From RGIG6178 sp045118975 (GTDB lineage: Bacteria; Bacillota_I; Bacilli_A; RFN20; DUOF01): a stretch of DNA of 64,000 nt. The position numbers and the translations under genes were made by a program. The notes under the pieces were generated by a model. That model saw only the letters and a list, made by a program, of their open reading frames with translations, did not search any database and had not been told where the DNA came from. The stretch spans positions 1 through 64,000 of the forward strand of contig JBGVCT010000003.1 of the NCBI GenBank assembly GCA_045118975.1, read 5' to 3'. Below are positions 19,287-28,765 of the stretch, piece by piece. The stretch's first letter is position 1. Every line of letters starts with the position of its first letter.

Positions 19287-19841
19287 ATGGCTCTAGTAGA
19301 GATTGAATTAACAGACTTAGTGGATGCTTTAGATGAAACAGGATCAGAGTATGCCGCATTTTTCCGTCCAATGCTTGGATATGAAGCAGTTTTAAAATTA
19401 TATTTAGGTATCACAGATGATGTTGAACCACTTCTTGTAGAAATCGAAGATGAAAGTTCATTCGAATTTCCACCTGATTTAGTTTCATTCTATATGTGTA
19501 CTAATGGTGGAGAATTTGGAGATTTAGAATTATATCCATTAACTACTGATGCTTCAGTTACAAATAGTTTACACAAATTAAATGTAACAGATAAGAGTTT
19601 CAAAGAATCTATCGGATTAGATAATAAAACTCTATTGATTGGTGGATATCCAGATGATCCAGACACATACATAACTTGCAAATTAAATCCTGATGGATCA
19701 TATGCATATCAAATGTATGATGCAACAAAGAAAAAAGCAAAAATGGAGTTTGAGTATATTATTCAATTAGTAGCACTTGAAGTTAATTATGTAACTGACT
19801 ATGATGCTCTAGTAGATTATGCAAATGGAAAAGGAGAATAA
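19287..19841 (+). CDS. SMI1/KNR4 (SUKH) family protein
   Basis: 184 residues. The core 'FEFPPDLVSFYMCTNGGEFGDLELYPL' region (about 50-80) carries the SUKH signature (P-x-D/E-L-x2-F, then NGG). It is very acidic with no signal peptide. Known: many bacterial SUKH proteins are immunity proteins against polymorphic toxins; others have unknown jobs. No toxin gene is adjacent, so the partner, if any, is not visible. GAGGTAA lies before the ATG, TATAAT/TATACT-like -10 elements lie at 19246-19261, and a strong terminator overlaps the stop. It could be a free-standing immunity gene or a housekeeping SUKH. Confidence 0.7.
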   Translation: MALVEIELTDLVDALDETGSEYAAFFRPMLGYEAVLKLYLGITDDVEPLLVEIEDESSFEFPPDLVSFYMCTNGGEFGDLELYPLTTDASVTNSLHKLNVTDKSFKESIGLDNKTLLIGGYPDDPDTYITCKLNPDGSYAYQMYDATKKKAKMEFEYIIQLVALEVNYVTDYDALVDYANGKGE

Positions 19842-19857
19842 ACATTCTCCTTTTTTT
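19831..19857 (+). terminator. Terminator of the SUKH gene
   Basis: AAGGAGAAT pairs with ATTCTCCTT and a T-run follows; the stop codon is in the stem. Confidence 0.85.
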
Positions 19858-20341
19858 ATTTATTTATATATTTTTTTATTAATGCTACGCTAGCATCAAC
19901 GTTTTCAAGTTGCTCTATTTTATATTTTTCTGTATTAGTAATAATTACTATATATCCTGTTTTAAATTCAAAATTAATATATGGACCAGATACAGTATCT
20001 TTTACACCTTTTACTTTTGTTATATCTGATACTTTAATTTGTCTTATTGTATCATCATATATAAAAATAAAATCATGATCATATACTATTGCCTCTTTAG
20101 GATATGTATTTAATCTCCTTATTTTTTCTCCCGCCTTAGAAACAAGCCATATAATAAGAACATATATGATACATAATACTAAAAACACATAGCCCATTGT
20201 GGTAGCAAAATCTTCTTGCATTGGGTTAATAAAACATACAACACAAAAGATAAATAATACAGCAAAAAATACCCATAAAAGTCTTATTGTTATTTTTGTA
20301 TTATCTTTTTTTATTTGTCTATAGGCTAATACCTCTTTCAA
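19856..20341 (-). CDS. Two-helix membrane protein of unknown function
   Basis: 161 residues from a TTG start at 20341 with a perfect AGGAGG 7 bases upstream. The longer in-frame ATG at 20377 lies inside the secG terminator hairpin and is unlikely. Two hydrophobic segments (about residues 18-40 and 50-72) are followed by a soluble beta-rich domain ('EAIVYDHDFIFIYDDTIRQIKVSDITKV') resembling the PH-like or YcxB-like domains of small Firmicutes membrane proteins. I do not recognise a defined family. It lies downstream of secG but past its terminator. Confidence 0.7.
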   Translation of the reverse strand: MKEVLAYRQIKKDNTKITIRLLWVFFAVLFIFCVVCFINPMQEDFATTMGYVFLVLCIIYVLIIWLVSKAGEKIRRLNTYPKEAIVYDHDFIFIYDDTIRQIKVSDITKVKGVKDTVSGPYINFEFKTGYIVIITNTEKYKIEQLENVDASVALIKKYINK

Positions 20342-20354
20342 TCCAATCCCTCCT

Positions 20355-20382
20355 AAAAAAAAATCTTTGCTTTGCAAAGATT
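20355..20382 (-). terminator. Terminator of secG
   Basis: AATCTTTGC (20362-20370) pairs with GCAAAGATT (20374-20382); a T-run follows on the minus strand. Confidence 0.85.
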
Positions 20383-20388
20383 CCTTTA

Positions 20389-20622
20389 TTATCTTCCCAT
20401 TAAGAAGTGCATTATAATTGCTAGAGTAAAGAATAAGATTCCTAAAACAAAAGTAATTCTTGAAACAACCACTTCAGGACCTCTTTCTTTTTTATCTGCA
20501 AATGTATTAGCAATACTTTGTCCACCAATTACACCTAGTCCACTATCTTTTCCACTTTGTAACAATGTAATAACGATTATAAGTACAGATATAATCATGA
20601 ATATAATATTTAATACTAACAT
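20389..20622 (-). CDS. secG: Protein translocase subunit SecG
   Basis: 77 residues with two membrane helices (about 3-22 and 53-74). The conserved loop 'LQSGKDSGLG..GG' and 'FADKKERG' is diagnostic of SecG. It is the auxiliary subunit of the SecYEG channel and works with SecA, whose gene is about 5 kb away in the same orientation. GGGAGG lies before the ATG; an extended -10 (TGTTATACT) lies 25-33 bases upstream of it. Confidence 0.95.
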   Translation of the reverse strand: MLVLNIIFMIISVLIIVITLLQSGKDSGLGVIGGQSIANTFADKKERGPEVVVSRITFVLGILFFTLAIIMHFLMGR

Positions 20623-20647
20623 TAAGATTCCTCCCTTAGCCTACATA

Positions 20648-20656
20648 AGTATAACA
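20648..20656 (-). promoter_or_regulatory. Extended -10 promoter of secG
   Basis: On the minus strand TGTTATACT lies in the 57-base gap between uvrB and secG, with a weak TTTAAA 17 bases upstream. Confidence 0.4.
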
Positions 20657-20679
20657 AATTGATTTTTAAATTTAAACAA

Positions 20680-22650
20680 TTAATTACCAATATCTCCTTT
20701 TAATTCGAAAATAATATCTCTAAGTTGCATAGCCCTCTCAAAATCCAATAATTTCGCAGCTTCTTTCATCTCTTTTTCTAAATCCAATATCATTACTTCT
20801 TTTTCTCTTTTAGATATCTTTTTAGATTTACTAGTAAAATAATCTTTATAATCTTCTTTTAATTTTATTGGTTTTCTTATTTCTTTTATTATAGTTTGAG
20901 GAATTATATTATGCTTCAAATTATATTCTGTTTGAATATTTCTTCTACGTTCAGTTTCCATAATTGCCGCTTTCATTGAATCAGTCATGTTATCTGCATA
21001 CATAACAACTTCTCCATTTGCATTTCTAGAAGCTCTACCTATAATTTGAATAAGCGATCTACTACTTCTTAAAAATCCCTCACTGTCTGCATCCAATATA
21101 AGCACTTGAGAAACTTCTGGGATATCTAATCCCTCTCTTAATAAGTTTATTCCCACTAAAATATCATATTTACCTTTTCTTAATTCATAAATTATTTGTG
21201 TTCTTTCAAGTGTTTTGGTTTCACTATGTAAATATGCAACTTTATATCCTAAGTTTTTTAAATAAGCTGTTAAATCCTCTGCCATTCTAATAGTTAAAGT
21301 AGTAACTAATGTTCTTTCATTTTTCTTGATTCTATCATTTATTCTTTCCACAATATCATCTATTTGATTAGTTTTAGAAACAACACTAACCTTTGGATCA
21401 ACTAATCCCGTTGGCCTTATAATTTGTTCACTTACTTTTCCATTTACTTTCTCTAATTCATAGTCTCCAGGAGTTGCGCTAACAAAAATAATATTGTTTC
21501 CCTTCTTTTCAAACTCCTCGAATTTTAATGGTCTATTATCAAGTGCACTAGGAAGTCTAAATCCATACTCAACAAGCGTTTCTTTCCTGCTTCTATCTCC
21601 ATTAAACATTCCTCTAAATTGTGGTAAAGAGACATGTGACTCATCAATAACTATCATATATTCCCCATCAATATAATCAAATAATGTATATGGGGTTTCT
21701 CCGCTCTTTCTGCCATCAATTTTAGCACTATAGTTTTCCACACCTGGACACGTACCAAGTTCCTTTAAAGACTCCATATCATGATTAGTTCTTTCTTCTA
21801 ATCTTTGTGCCTCAAGCAATTTTCCATTATCTTTAAAATATTTAAGTCTTTCTATTAGCTCTTCTTTTATTGAGGGAATAGCCCTTAAAATTCTCTCCTT
21901 TGATGAAGAATAGGCATAAGCAGGATAAAAAGGATATACACTATATGTTTCCAACACCTTATTTGTTAATACATCAACTTTACATATCCTTTCAACTAAA
22001 TCATCGAATAATTCTATTCTGATATAGTAATCATCATTAGTGGCAACTGATACCTCGATATTTTCTCCTCTTACTTTAAAACTTCCTGGGGTTCTATCGA
22101 CATCATTTCTATAATATTGAGCTTCTACTAGCTTTGCTAGAAATGCTTTTCTATCTATAGTCTCCCCTTTAACAACATTAAAAACAAGTGCACTATATTC
22201 ACTAGGGTCACCAAGCCCATATATAGCAGCAACAGAGGCCACAACGATAGTATCTTTTCTTTCAATAAGAGAATTAATTGCACTACTTCTCATCATTTCT
22301 ATTTCTTGATTTGTTAACGCATTCTTATCTATGTATGTATCGGTTTTAGGCAAATAGGCCTCGGGTTGATAAAAATCAAAATTAGAAATAAAATACTCAA
22401 CCCTATTATTAGGAAAAAACTCTTTAAGTTCAGCATAGAGTTGCCCTGCAAGAGTTTTATTGTGAGCCATAATAATAGTAGGTTTATTTACATTTTTAAT
22501 AACGTTAGAAATGGTAAAAGTCTTACCTGTGCCAGTAGCACCTAGTAAGACTTGATATCTTTTATTTTCTTTTAATACGCCATCACTTAATTCTTTTATT
22601 GCTTTTTCTTGATCTCCTTGTGGAGAAAACTTACTAACCAAATCAAACAT
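20680..22650 (-). CDS. uvrB: UvrABC system protein B
   Basis: 656 residues starting at MFDLVSKF. AGAGGTGA lies 4-5 bases upstream of that ATG, so the in-frame TTG 18 bases earlier is rejected. Helicase motif I is 'LLGATGTGKTF', followed by the beta-hairpin region ('YYQPEAYLPKTDTYI'), DEAH-like 'VIDESH', 'GLDIPEVSQVLILDAD', 'QIIGRASRN' and the C-terminal UVR domain that contacts UvrA/UvrC. It verifies damage in nucleotide excision repair. It is the last gene of the secA-prfB-yitT-ctp-uvrB run, 10 bases after the protease gene. Confidence 0.97.
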   Translation of the reverse strand: MFDLVSKFSPQGDQEKAIKELSDGVLKENKRYQVLLGATGTGKTFTISNVIKNVNKPTIIMAHNKTLAGQLYAELKEFFPNNRVEYFISNFDFYQPEAYLPKTDTYIDKNALTNQEIEMMRSSAINSLIERKDTIVVASVAAIYGLGDPSEYSALVFNVVKGETIDRKAFLAKLVEAQYYRNDVDRTPGSFKVRGENIEVSVATNDDYYIRIELFDDLVERICKVDVLTNKVLETYSVYPFYPAYAYSSSKERILRAIPSIKEELIERLKYFKDNGKLLEAQRLEERTNHDMESLKELGTCPGVENYSAKIDGRKSGETPYTLFDYIDGEYMIVIDESHVSLPQFRGMFNGDRSRKETLVEYGFRLPSALDNRPLKFEEFEKKGNNIIFVSATPGDYELEKVNGKVSEQIIRPTGLVDPKVSVVSKTNQIDDIVERINDRIKKNERTLVTTLTIRMAEDLTAYLKNLGYKVAYLHSETKTLERTQIIYELRKGKYDILVGINLLREGLDIPEVSQVLILDADSEGFLRSSRSLIQIIGRASRNANGEVVMYADNMTDSMKAAIMETERRRNIQTEYNLKHNIIPQTIIKEIRKPIKLKEDYKDYFTSKSKKISKREKEVMILDLEKEMKEAAKLLDFERAMQLRDIIFELKGDIGN

Positions 22651-22660
22651 TTTCTCACCT

Positions 22661-24028
22661 CTAGCCAATCAATCCCAAAACTGTCTCTAATTGATTGTTT
22701 TGGAACTCAAGTTTATCATCATAAATTAATTTTGCAAAAAAGCCTAATGTAGCAGCATCATATTTTCCAGTTGGGGTTAAGCCATTGTTTGTTTGGAAAG
22801 CAATTAATGCATCTCTTGTTTCCTCATCAAAAAAAGAATGAATTGGCCCTGTATATAAACCCAATTTTGACAATATAATTTGTAAGCTCTTTACACCTTT
22901 TCCATAGTCATATAATTTATATTCTTCCTCGTATAAATCAACGCTAGAAATACCTGTATTAACATCCATAACACTTGGTACAACACCAATATGATTTATT
23001 GTTTTATTTGCAGGAGTTTTCCATATTGCATATGTATAGTGGAAATATGTGCCATCTTCAAAATGATATGTTTTTTGAGCACTTCCTTTTCCAAATGTTG
23101 TATCTCCATATAAAACAACATTATTTAAATGATAATCCATAGCAGCTGCCAAAGCTTCTGCTCCAGAAGCACTATTATTATCAATTAATACATATATTTT
23201 TTCAAACAAATAATCATCATCATCTATAGTTTTAACTGTAGAAATACTACCATGTTTGTCTTCTGTATACATTACAACTTTATTAGCCCTGACAAAAATA
23301 TCTAAAACTTGTTGAACAGCACTAATGTATCCACCAGGATTTCCCCTCAAATCTATGATTAGATTTAACGGTAATTCATTATTCAAAGTTTCAAAATAAT
23401 TTCTAATATATTCTGCAGTATCTGAATTAAATTCAGTAATTTGAACATATGAAGTATTTTCATATTCTTTTGTAAAGACAGTTATAGGCTCATAGCTTTT
23501 AACTGGTACATTAATTGTAAATTTATTATTAGGATCTAAAGATCCATCTCTTACAAGACCCAAAGCAACATTACTTTTATTAGTAATCATTGATTGAATA
23601 TCCTCTATAGTTTTACCTTTTAAATCAACACCATTAATAGAAACTAACAAATCATTAACTTTTACTCCAGCATCTATTGTCGCTTTAGATGATATTTCAC
23701 TGATAATATAATAATCACCATAGGCATGAATAGTTACCCCAATTCCAGTATAAGAATCAGCCAAAGACCCAAGAGAAGTTAAATATTTTGTATACGGATC
23801 CTTTACTGGGTCTTGCAAAGAAAGAATCATTTTATTTTCAAGAGTATTAGAAATATCTTCGTCTTCCACCCCATAATACCATTCGTTCTCCATAATTTCT
23901 TGAATGATTTCTAATTTTGTCTTTTCTTTTTCATTCACTCTATAAGAAAAATAGTATCCAAAGCACAACGAAAACAAACAAGTTAGACATAATGCAATTA
24001 TCCAAACTTTTTTCTCACTCTTGTTCAT
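22661..24028 (-). CDS. S41-family carboxy-terminal processing protease (CtpA/CtpB type)
   Basis: 455 residues: an N-terminal signal anchor (about 8-28), a PDZ domain (about 85-165), and an S41 core with the catalytic serine in 'NNSASGAEALAAAMDYH' and the lysine in 'TTFGKGSAQKTYHF'. A C-terminal peptidoglycan-binding-1 domain ('LQIILSKLGLYTGPIHSFFD') completes it. It acts outside the membrane. Known: the Bacillus relative CtpB cleaves SpoIVFA to trigger pro-sigmaK processing during sporulation, and this genome sporulates. It could equally be a general CtpA. The gene is 9 bases after yitT in the same operon. Confidence 0.93.
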   Translation of the reverse strand: MNKSEKKVWIIALCLTCLFSLCFGYYFSYRVNEKEKTKLEIIQEIMENEWYYGVEDEDISNTLENKMILSLQDPVKDPYTKYLTSLGSLADSYTGIGVTIHAYGDYYIISEISSKATIDAGVKVNDLLVSINGVDLKGKTIEDIQSMITNKSNVALGLVRDGSLDPNNKFTINVPVKSYEPITVFTKEYENTSYVQITEFNSDTAEYIRNYFETLNNELPLNLIIDLRGNPGGYISAVQQVLDIFVRANKVVMYTEDKHGSISTVKTIDDDDYLFEKIYVLIDNNSASGAEALAAAMDYHLNNVVLYGDTTFGKGSAQKTYHFEDGTYFHYTYAIWKTPANKTINHIGVVPSVMDVNTGISSVDLYEEEYKLYDYGKGVKSLQIILSKLGLYTGPIHSFFDEETRDALIAFQTNNGLTPTGKYDAATLGFFAKLIYDDKLEFQNNQLETVLGLIG

Positions 24029-24037
24029 TACTTTCCC

Positions 24038-24889
24038 CTACTTTCTAGATATCATTTCAAATCCATTACCATATACATTCACAGCCTTATATACACTTAT
24101 AAATGCATCTTTATCAATTTTTTGGATTTCATGTTTGATTTTGTAATATTCTTTTTCGTTAAATATTACTTCAATCATTCCCTTATCATCGCCTCTAATT
24201 CCACCCTTGGCACTGATAATTGTAGACCCTCTCTCTAAATCATTAATAATGTAATCATTAATTACTTCCATCTTGTCACTTACAATATGCATCATGTAAC
24301 TAGAATTTCCTCTAATTGTAATGATTTCGATTAAATAAGAAGCAATAATTACACATATAATTCCATATAAAGATGAACTAACATTAACCATAAATAATCC
24401 TAATGCTACTATTATAGAATCAATGATAAATGTGGAATGGGATATTTTTACACCAAGATGTTTATGCAATAAAACAGATATCACATCTAACCCACCTGTG
24501 CTTCCACCAACCTTATATACTAACCCCAAACCAACTCCCACAAGTATTGCGGCCATAATTGAGGCTAAAAGTGGATCATTTAAATCCTTTATAATATATT
24601 GTGCACAATTTGTAAAATGCAATAAATTTACCACAAGAGGATAAACTATCGTAGACAACAGTGTCTTAAGTGCAAAATCTTTCTTTAAAAAGATAAATCC
24701 CACAGCAAACAAAATCCAGTTAAGGACAAAAATCACTATAGCAGGATCAAACCATCGCTCTAAAACCACCGAAATTCCTGAAAGTCCACCATTATCTATA
24801 CTAAATGGCAAGATAAAAATACTAGTAGCAATCGCTAACATTGTATTTCCTAGTATTATTATTAACGAATTCAGTATTTTATCTTTCAT
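24038..24889 (-). CDS. YitT family membrane protein (DUF161/DUF2179)
   Basis: 283 residues with five or six membrane helices in the first ~195 residues ('GNTMLAIATSIFILPFSIDNGGLSGISVVL' is the family's opening) and a C-terminal soluble DUF2179 domain (about 200-280, with 'GDDKGMIEVIFNEKEY'). The function of the family is not established; transport is suspected. The gene starts one base after prfB and has GAGGAA upstream. Confidence 0.92.
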   Translation of the reverse strand: MKDKILNSLIIILGNTMLAIATSIFILPFSIDNGGLSGISVVLERWFDPAIVIFVLNWILFAVGFIFLKKDFALKTLLSTIVYPLVVNLLHFTNCAQYIIKDLNDPLLASIMAAILVGVGLGLVYKVGGSTGGLDVISVLLHKHLGVKISHSTFIIDSIIVALGLFMVNVSSSLYGIICVIIASYLIEIITIRGNSSYMMHIVSDKMEVINDYIINDLERGSTIISAKGGIRGDDKGMIEVIFNEKEYYKIKHEIQKIDKDAFISVYKAVNVYGNGFEMISRK

Positions 24890-24890
24890 A

Positions 24891-25997
24891 TTAGTTATTC
24901 CTCATTTTTAAATATGCACTTATAAAATCTTCTAAGTCACCATCCATAACTTTATTAACATCACTAACCTCAAAGTTACTTCTGTGATCTTTTACCATTG
25001 TATATGGACAAAAAACATACGACCTTATTTGAGAGCCCCACTCATTAGCCATAGATTCACCTTTGATTTTAGCTAATTCCATTTCTTTTTCTCTCATTTT
25101 CTTTTCATATAATTTGCTTTTTAAAACATTCATACAATATTCTCTATTTTGTATTTGGCTTCTTTGCGTTTGGCAAGAAACTACAATACCTGTAGGAATA
25201 TGAGTGATTCTCACAGCACTGTCTGTTTTATTAACGTGTTGTCCACCCGCTCCACTAGCTCTATAAGTATCAACTTTTATATCTTCATCTCTAACTTCAA
25301 TTTCTATGTTATCCTCAAATATTGGAGACACCTCTACTGAAGCAAATGATGTATGTCTTCTCTTATTTGCATCAAAAGGAGAGATTCTTACAAGTCTATG
25401 CACACCTTTCTCACCCTTTAACATACCATAAGCATTATCCCCTTTAACCTCAAAAGTAACACTTTTGATACCAGCTTCTTCTCCACTTAAATGATCAATA
25501 ATATCCACCTTGAAATCATTTTGTTCACAATATCTAAGATACATTCTATATAACATATCAGCCCAGTCATGAGCCTCAACGCCACCCGCTCCTGGATGAA
25601 TCTCCACAATTGCGTTTGTGTCATCAAATGGCCCAGATAACAATATTTCTAGTTCCATTTTTTCTAACAATTGCTCACTAGCTTTTATATGGTCTTCTAA
25701 CATGGTATTTAATTCTTCAGAATCCTCTTCGCCAATCATAGCAATCAAATCTTTAAAATCACTAATCATTGAATCAAGTTCTAAGACTTTTTCAATATTG
25801 TTTTTATCTTTACTAATCTTTTTTAAGATTTTACTGGCCGCTCTATTATCATCCCAAAAATCACTAGCATTAGTTTGTTCCTCTAAAGATGCTATTTCCT
25901 TTTTTAATTCTTCTATATTCAAACATTCCTTTAAGTCATTTACCCTTTTAGAAAAATCATTATATAAAAGATTTATTTCATACATGTCTTTAAACAT
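24891..25997 (-). CDS. prfB: Peptide chain release factor 2
   Basis: 368 residues in one uninterrupted frame. The stop-recognition tripeptide SPF is in 'RISPFDANKRR', the RF2 type for UAA/UGA, and the peptidyl-hydrolysis motif GGQ is at 251-253. Most Bacilli encode RF2 with a +1 programmed frameshift near codon 25; here the corresponding segment ('DLKECLNIEELKKEI') reads straight through with no internal stop. Its presence confirms UGA as a stop codon. It overlaps secA by 8 bases and is the usual secA-prfB pair. Confidence 0.97.
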   Translation of the reverse strand: MFKDMYEINLLYNDFSKRVNDLKECLNIEELKKEIASLEEQTNASDFWDDNRAASKILKKISKDKNNIEKVLELDSMISDFKDLIAMIGEEDSEELNTMLEDHIKASEQLLEKMELEILLSGPFDDTNAIVEIHPGAGGVEAHDWADMLYRMYLRYCEQNDFKVDIIDHLSGEEAGIKSVTFEVKGDNAYGMLKGEKGVHRLVRISPFDANKRRHTSFASVEVSPIFEDNIEIEVRDEDIKVDTYRASGAGGQHVNKTDSAVRITHIPTGIVVSCQTQRSQIQNREYCMNVLKSKLYEKKMREKEMELAKIKGESMANEWGSQIRSYVFCPYTMVKDHRSNFEVSDVNKVMDGDLEDFISAYLKMRNN

Positions 25998-28398
25998 CTA
26001 TAACATCCCCTGCTTGTTTTTCATTAATCTTTTTACCATCAGGAGTAACAAAGATTATTCTAAACTTTAAATTTAATGTTCTAGCAGCAACTTCCAAAGC
26101 AATATGATCATTTACTTCTTCAAACATTTCAAATCCTCTATTAGTATATGTATGAATAGGATCTTTTTGCTCATACTTTAAATATTCAACAGCCTTGTGG
26201 AACTTATCCATATTATCTATATGTTCAGTCCAATGCTTATCAAACACAGCTAACGCTACAGCTTTTTCTTGTTTATATAATTCACTAGCAGGAATACTCT
26301 TATATTTAGTTTCCAAAACATCTACAAGAGTATCTCTAACTTTATCTTTTACTTCATCAACTTCACATCCATCAAAAGATCCATCTGGGAAGTCAATATA
26401 TACTTGTATGTGTTGCTTAATTAGTGCTTCTAACATTCTTTCATCAATTGCCAAATCTCCATCAACTTCTGTTACAGAATGTTCAACCAAATAATCAGCT
26501 GCCTCTCTATATAGCTTTAAGATGATATCTTTAGGATCTTCACACGCTAAAATTTCATCTCTTCTTCTATACATAATTTCTCTTTGTTCTCTTAAAACCT
26601 CATCATACTTTAATAAATATTTACGATGGTCAAACTTTAATCCTTCAACCCTAAGTTGAGCAACAGATAACATCTTAGTTAAGAATGGTGAATCTATAGA
26701 ATCACCTTGTAAATGTTTCTTTAACAATGCATTGTTTTGTAATTTTTCTTCATCGAAATGCTTCATTAAATTGTCATGAATAGAAACATAGAATTTAGAA
26801 TATCCTGGATCCCCTTGTCTACCACTACGTCCTCTTAATTGGTTATCAACACGTCTTGAATCATTTCTCTCACTTCCAAGAACAGCAAGTCCGCCCAGTT
26901 CTCTAACGCCCTCGCCAAGCTTAATGTCAGTACCTCTACCTGCCATGTTAGTAGCAATTGTTACCGCACCTTTTTGTCCAGCAAGTGCAACAATCTCTGC
27001 TTCTCTAGCATTATTTTTAGCATTTAAAACTTCGTGTTTTATTCCTCTTTTCTTAATAAGACTAGATAAATACTCACTCACTTCTACTGAAGATGTACCA
27101 ATAAGTACTGGTTGTCCAACAGCATGCCTTCTTTCTAAATCTGCAATTAAAGCTTCATATTTTTCTTTTAAAGAATAATACATTGAATCTACATCATCTA
27201 TTCTTTGAACTGGTTTATTTGTTGGAATAACAACAACTCTCATATTATATATGTTAGTTAATTCTTCTTCTTCGGTTTTAGCAGTACCAGTCATACCACT
27301 CAACTTGTTATATAATCTAAAGAAATTTTGGAAGGTTATCTTAGCTAGAGTTATTGTTTCTCTTTTTATTGTTAAACCTTCTTTTGCCTCTATTGCTTGG
27401 TTCAAACCTTCACTATATGCTCTACCAGGAAGTTTTCTACCTGTGTTTTGGTCAATAAGCATAATTTCTCCATTATCAACCATATAGTCAATATCTCTTT
27501 TCATAACATAATTAGCCTTTAAAGCATTACCTATAAGGTGAACTAATGAAGCATTATCAATATCAAACAAATTCTTTAATCCAAAGAATTTTTCAGCAGC
27601 AGCCACACCACTTTCAGTTAATACAGCTGTTCTAGATTTTTGATCATATGTATATTGACTATTATTTAATGATTTAGCAAACCTATCAGCAGGTTGATAT
27701 TGATTAGAGGTCTCTTTACTTCCTCCTGATAGAATAAGAGGAACACTACCCTCATCAATTAAAACAGAGTCAGCCTCATCTACCAAAGCAAAATTAAGTT
27801 CCCTTAAAACTTTGTCTTTAAGATTATTAACTCTATTATCTCTTAGATAATCAAAACCAATTTCGCTACTTGTTGTATAAGTTACATCGCATAAAAATGC
27901 TTCTCTTTTTTGATCGTTTGTTAATTCTCTGGCATTAACACCAACAGTTAATCCTAAGAATTGATAAACTCTTCCCATCCACTCAGCATCTCTTTTTGCC
28001 AAATATTCATTAACTGTAACAACATGAACACCTTTTCCAGATAAAGCATTTAAATAAACAGCCATAGTAGCAGTAAGTGTCTTACCCTCTCCTGTTCTCA
28101 TCTCAGCAACATCGCCATTATCTAAAACAAGTGCTCCCATTATTTGAACCTTATAAGGAAACTCACCTAAAACTCTTCTATCTGCTTCTCTAGCAACCGC
28201 ATATGCTTCATACTTAATATCCTTAAGTTGTTTACCATTAGCTAGTTGTTCTTTAAAGTAAGTTGTCTTAGCTTGTAACTCTTCATCAGTCAATTTAGAC
28301 ATTTCTTCTTCGTATTTTAAAACTTCTTCAGTTTCTTTTAATATTTTCTTAAGTCTTCTCTCGTCAACTCTAAATAATTTATTAATAAATGCACCCAT
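25990..28398 (-). CDS. secA: Protein translocase ATPase SecA
   Basis: 802 residues. The first nucleotide-binding fold has 'MRTGEGKTLTATMAVYL' and 'DEADSVLIDE', followed by the preprotein-crosslinking domain, the second fold with 'TNMAGRGTDIKL' and 'LRGRSGRQGDPG', and the helical scaffold. The C-terminus lacks the Cys-rich zinc-binding tail, as in some Firmicutes. It drives secretion through SecYEG. GAGAGGAAG lies before the ATG. Upstream at 28426-28445 there are TAGAAT and TATAAT -10 candidates. It begins an apparent five-gene operon ending in uvrB. Confidence 0.97.
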   Translation of the reverse strand: MGAFINKLFRVDERRLKKILKETEEVLKYEEEMSKLTDEELQAKTTYFKEQLANGKQLKDIKYEAYAVAREADRRVLGEFPYKVQIMGALVLDNGDVAEMRTGEGKTLTATMAVYLNALSGKGVHVVTVNEYLAKRDAEWMGRVYQFLGLTVGVNARELTNDQKREAFLCDVTYTTSSEIGFDYLRDNRVNNLKDKVLRELNFALVDEADSVLIDEGSVPLILSGGSKETSNQYQPADRFAKSLNNSQYTYDQKSRTAVLTESGVAAAEKFFGLKNLFDIDNASLVHLIGNALKANYVMKRDIDYMVDNGEIMLIDQNTGRKLPGRAYSEGLNQAIEAKEGLTIKRETITLAKITFQNFFRLYNKLSGMTGTAKTEEEELTNIYNMRVVVIPTNKPVQRIDDVDSMYYSLKEKYEALIADLERRHAVGQPVLIGTSSVEVSEYLSSLIKKRGIKHEVLNAKNNAREAEIVALAGQKGAVTIATNMAGRGTDIKLGEGVRELGGLAVLGSERNDSRRVDNQLRGRSGRQGDPGYSKFYVSIHDNLMKHFDEEKLQNNALLKKHLQGDSIDSPFLTKMLSVAQLRVEGLKFDHRKYLLKYDEVLREQREIMYRRRDEILACEDPKDIILKLYREAADYLVEHSVTEVDGDLAIDERMLEALIKQHIQVYIDFPDGSFDGCEVDEVKDKVRDTLVDVLETKYKSIPASELYKQEKAVALAVFDKHWTEHIDNMDKFHKAVEYLKYEQKDPIHTYTNRGFEMFEEVNDHIALEVAARTLNLKFRIIFVTPDGKKINEKQAGDVIDV

Positions 28399-28465
28399 AT
28401 TATCTTCCTCTCTTCAACAAATAATATTCTACCACAAATATTATAATTTATTTATAATATTTTAA

Positions 28466-28496
28466 ATAAAAATAGGAACCCAAAGGTTCCTTTTTA
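28466..28496 (-). terminator. Terminator of the cold-shock gene
   Basis: AGGAACC pairs with GGTTCCT around CAAA; the minus strand then runs into T-rich sequence. It insulates the csp gene from secA. Confidence 0.8.
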
Positions 28497-28497
28497 A

Positions 28498-28701
28498 TTA
28501 TTTAACTAGAGTCACAACATTTTGCGCTTGAGGCCCTTGAGAAGTTTCAAGTAATTCAAACTCCACCTCTTGCCCTTCTTGAAGAGTTTTATAGCCATCA
28601 TAAACGATTTGGCTATAGTGTACAAATATGTCTTGTCCCTCTCCTCTATTAATGAATCCATAACCCTTGTTAGCATTAAACCATTTAACTTTTCCTGTCA
28701 T
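28498..28701 (-). CDS. Cold-shock protein (CspA family)
   Basis: 67 residues, a single cold-shock domain with RNP1 'KGYGFI' and RNP2 'DIFVHYS', near-identical in layout to Bacillus CspB. It binds single-stranded RNA/DNA as an RNA chaperone. AAGGAG lies upstream. It follows comFC by 64 bases in the same direction and may have its own promoter in that gap. Confidence 0.95.
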   Translation of the reverse strand: MTGKVKWFNANKGYGFINRGEGQDIFVHYSQIVYDGYKTLQEGQEVEFELLETSQGPQAQNVVTLVK

Positions 28702-28765
28702 TCATTATCACTCCTTTTTGTTTAATTACTTACAAACTAATTTTATTTATTTTTATTAATTCTAA

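Noticed and set aside
20342..20377. ATG at 20377 as the start of the two-helix membrane protein
   Set aside because: It lies inside the secG terminator hairpin, and AGGAGG points to the TTG at 20341.
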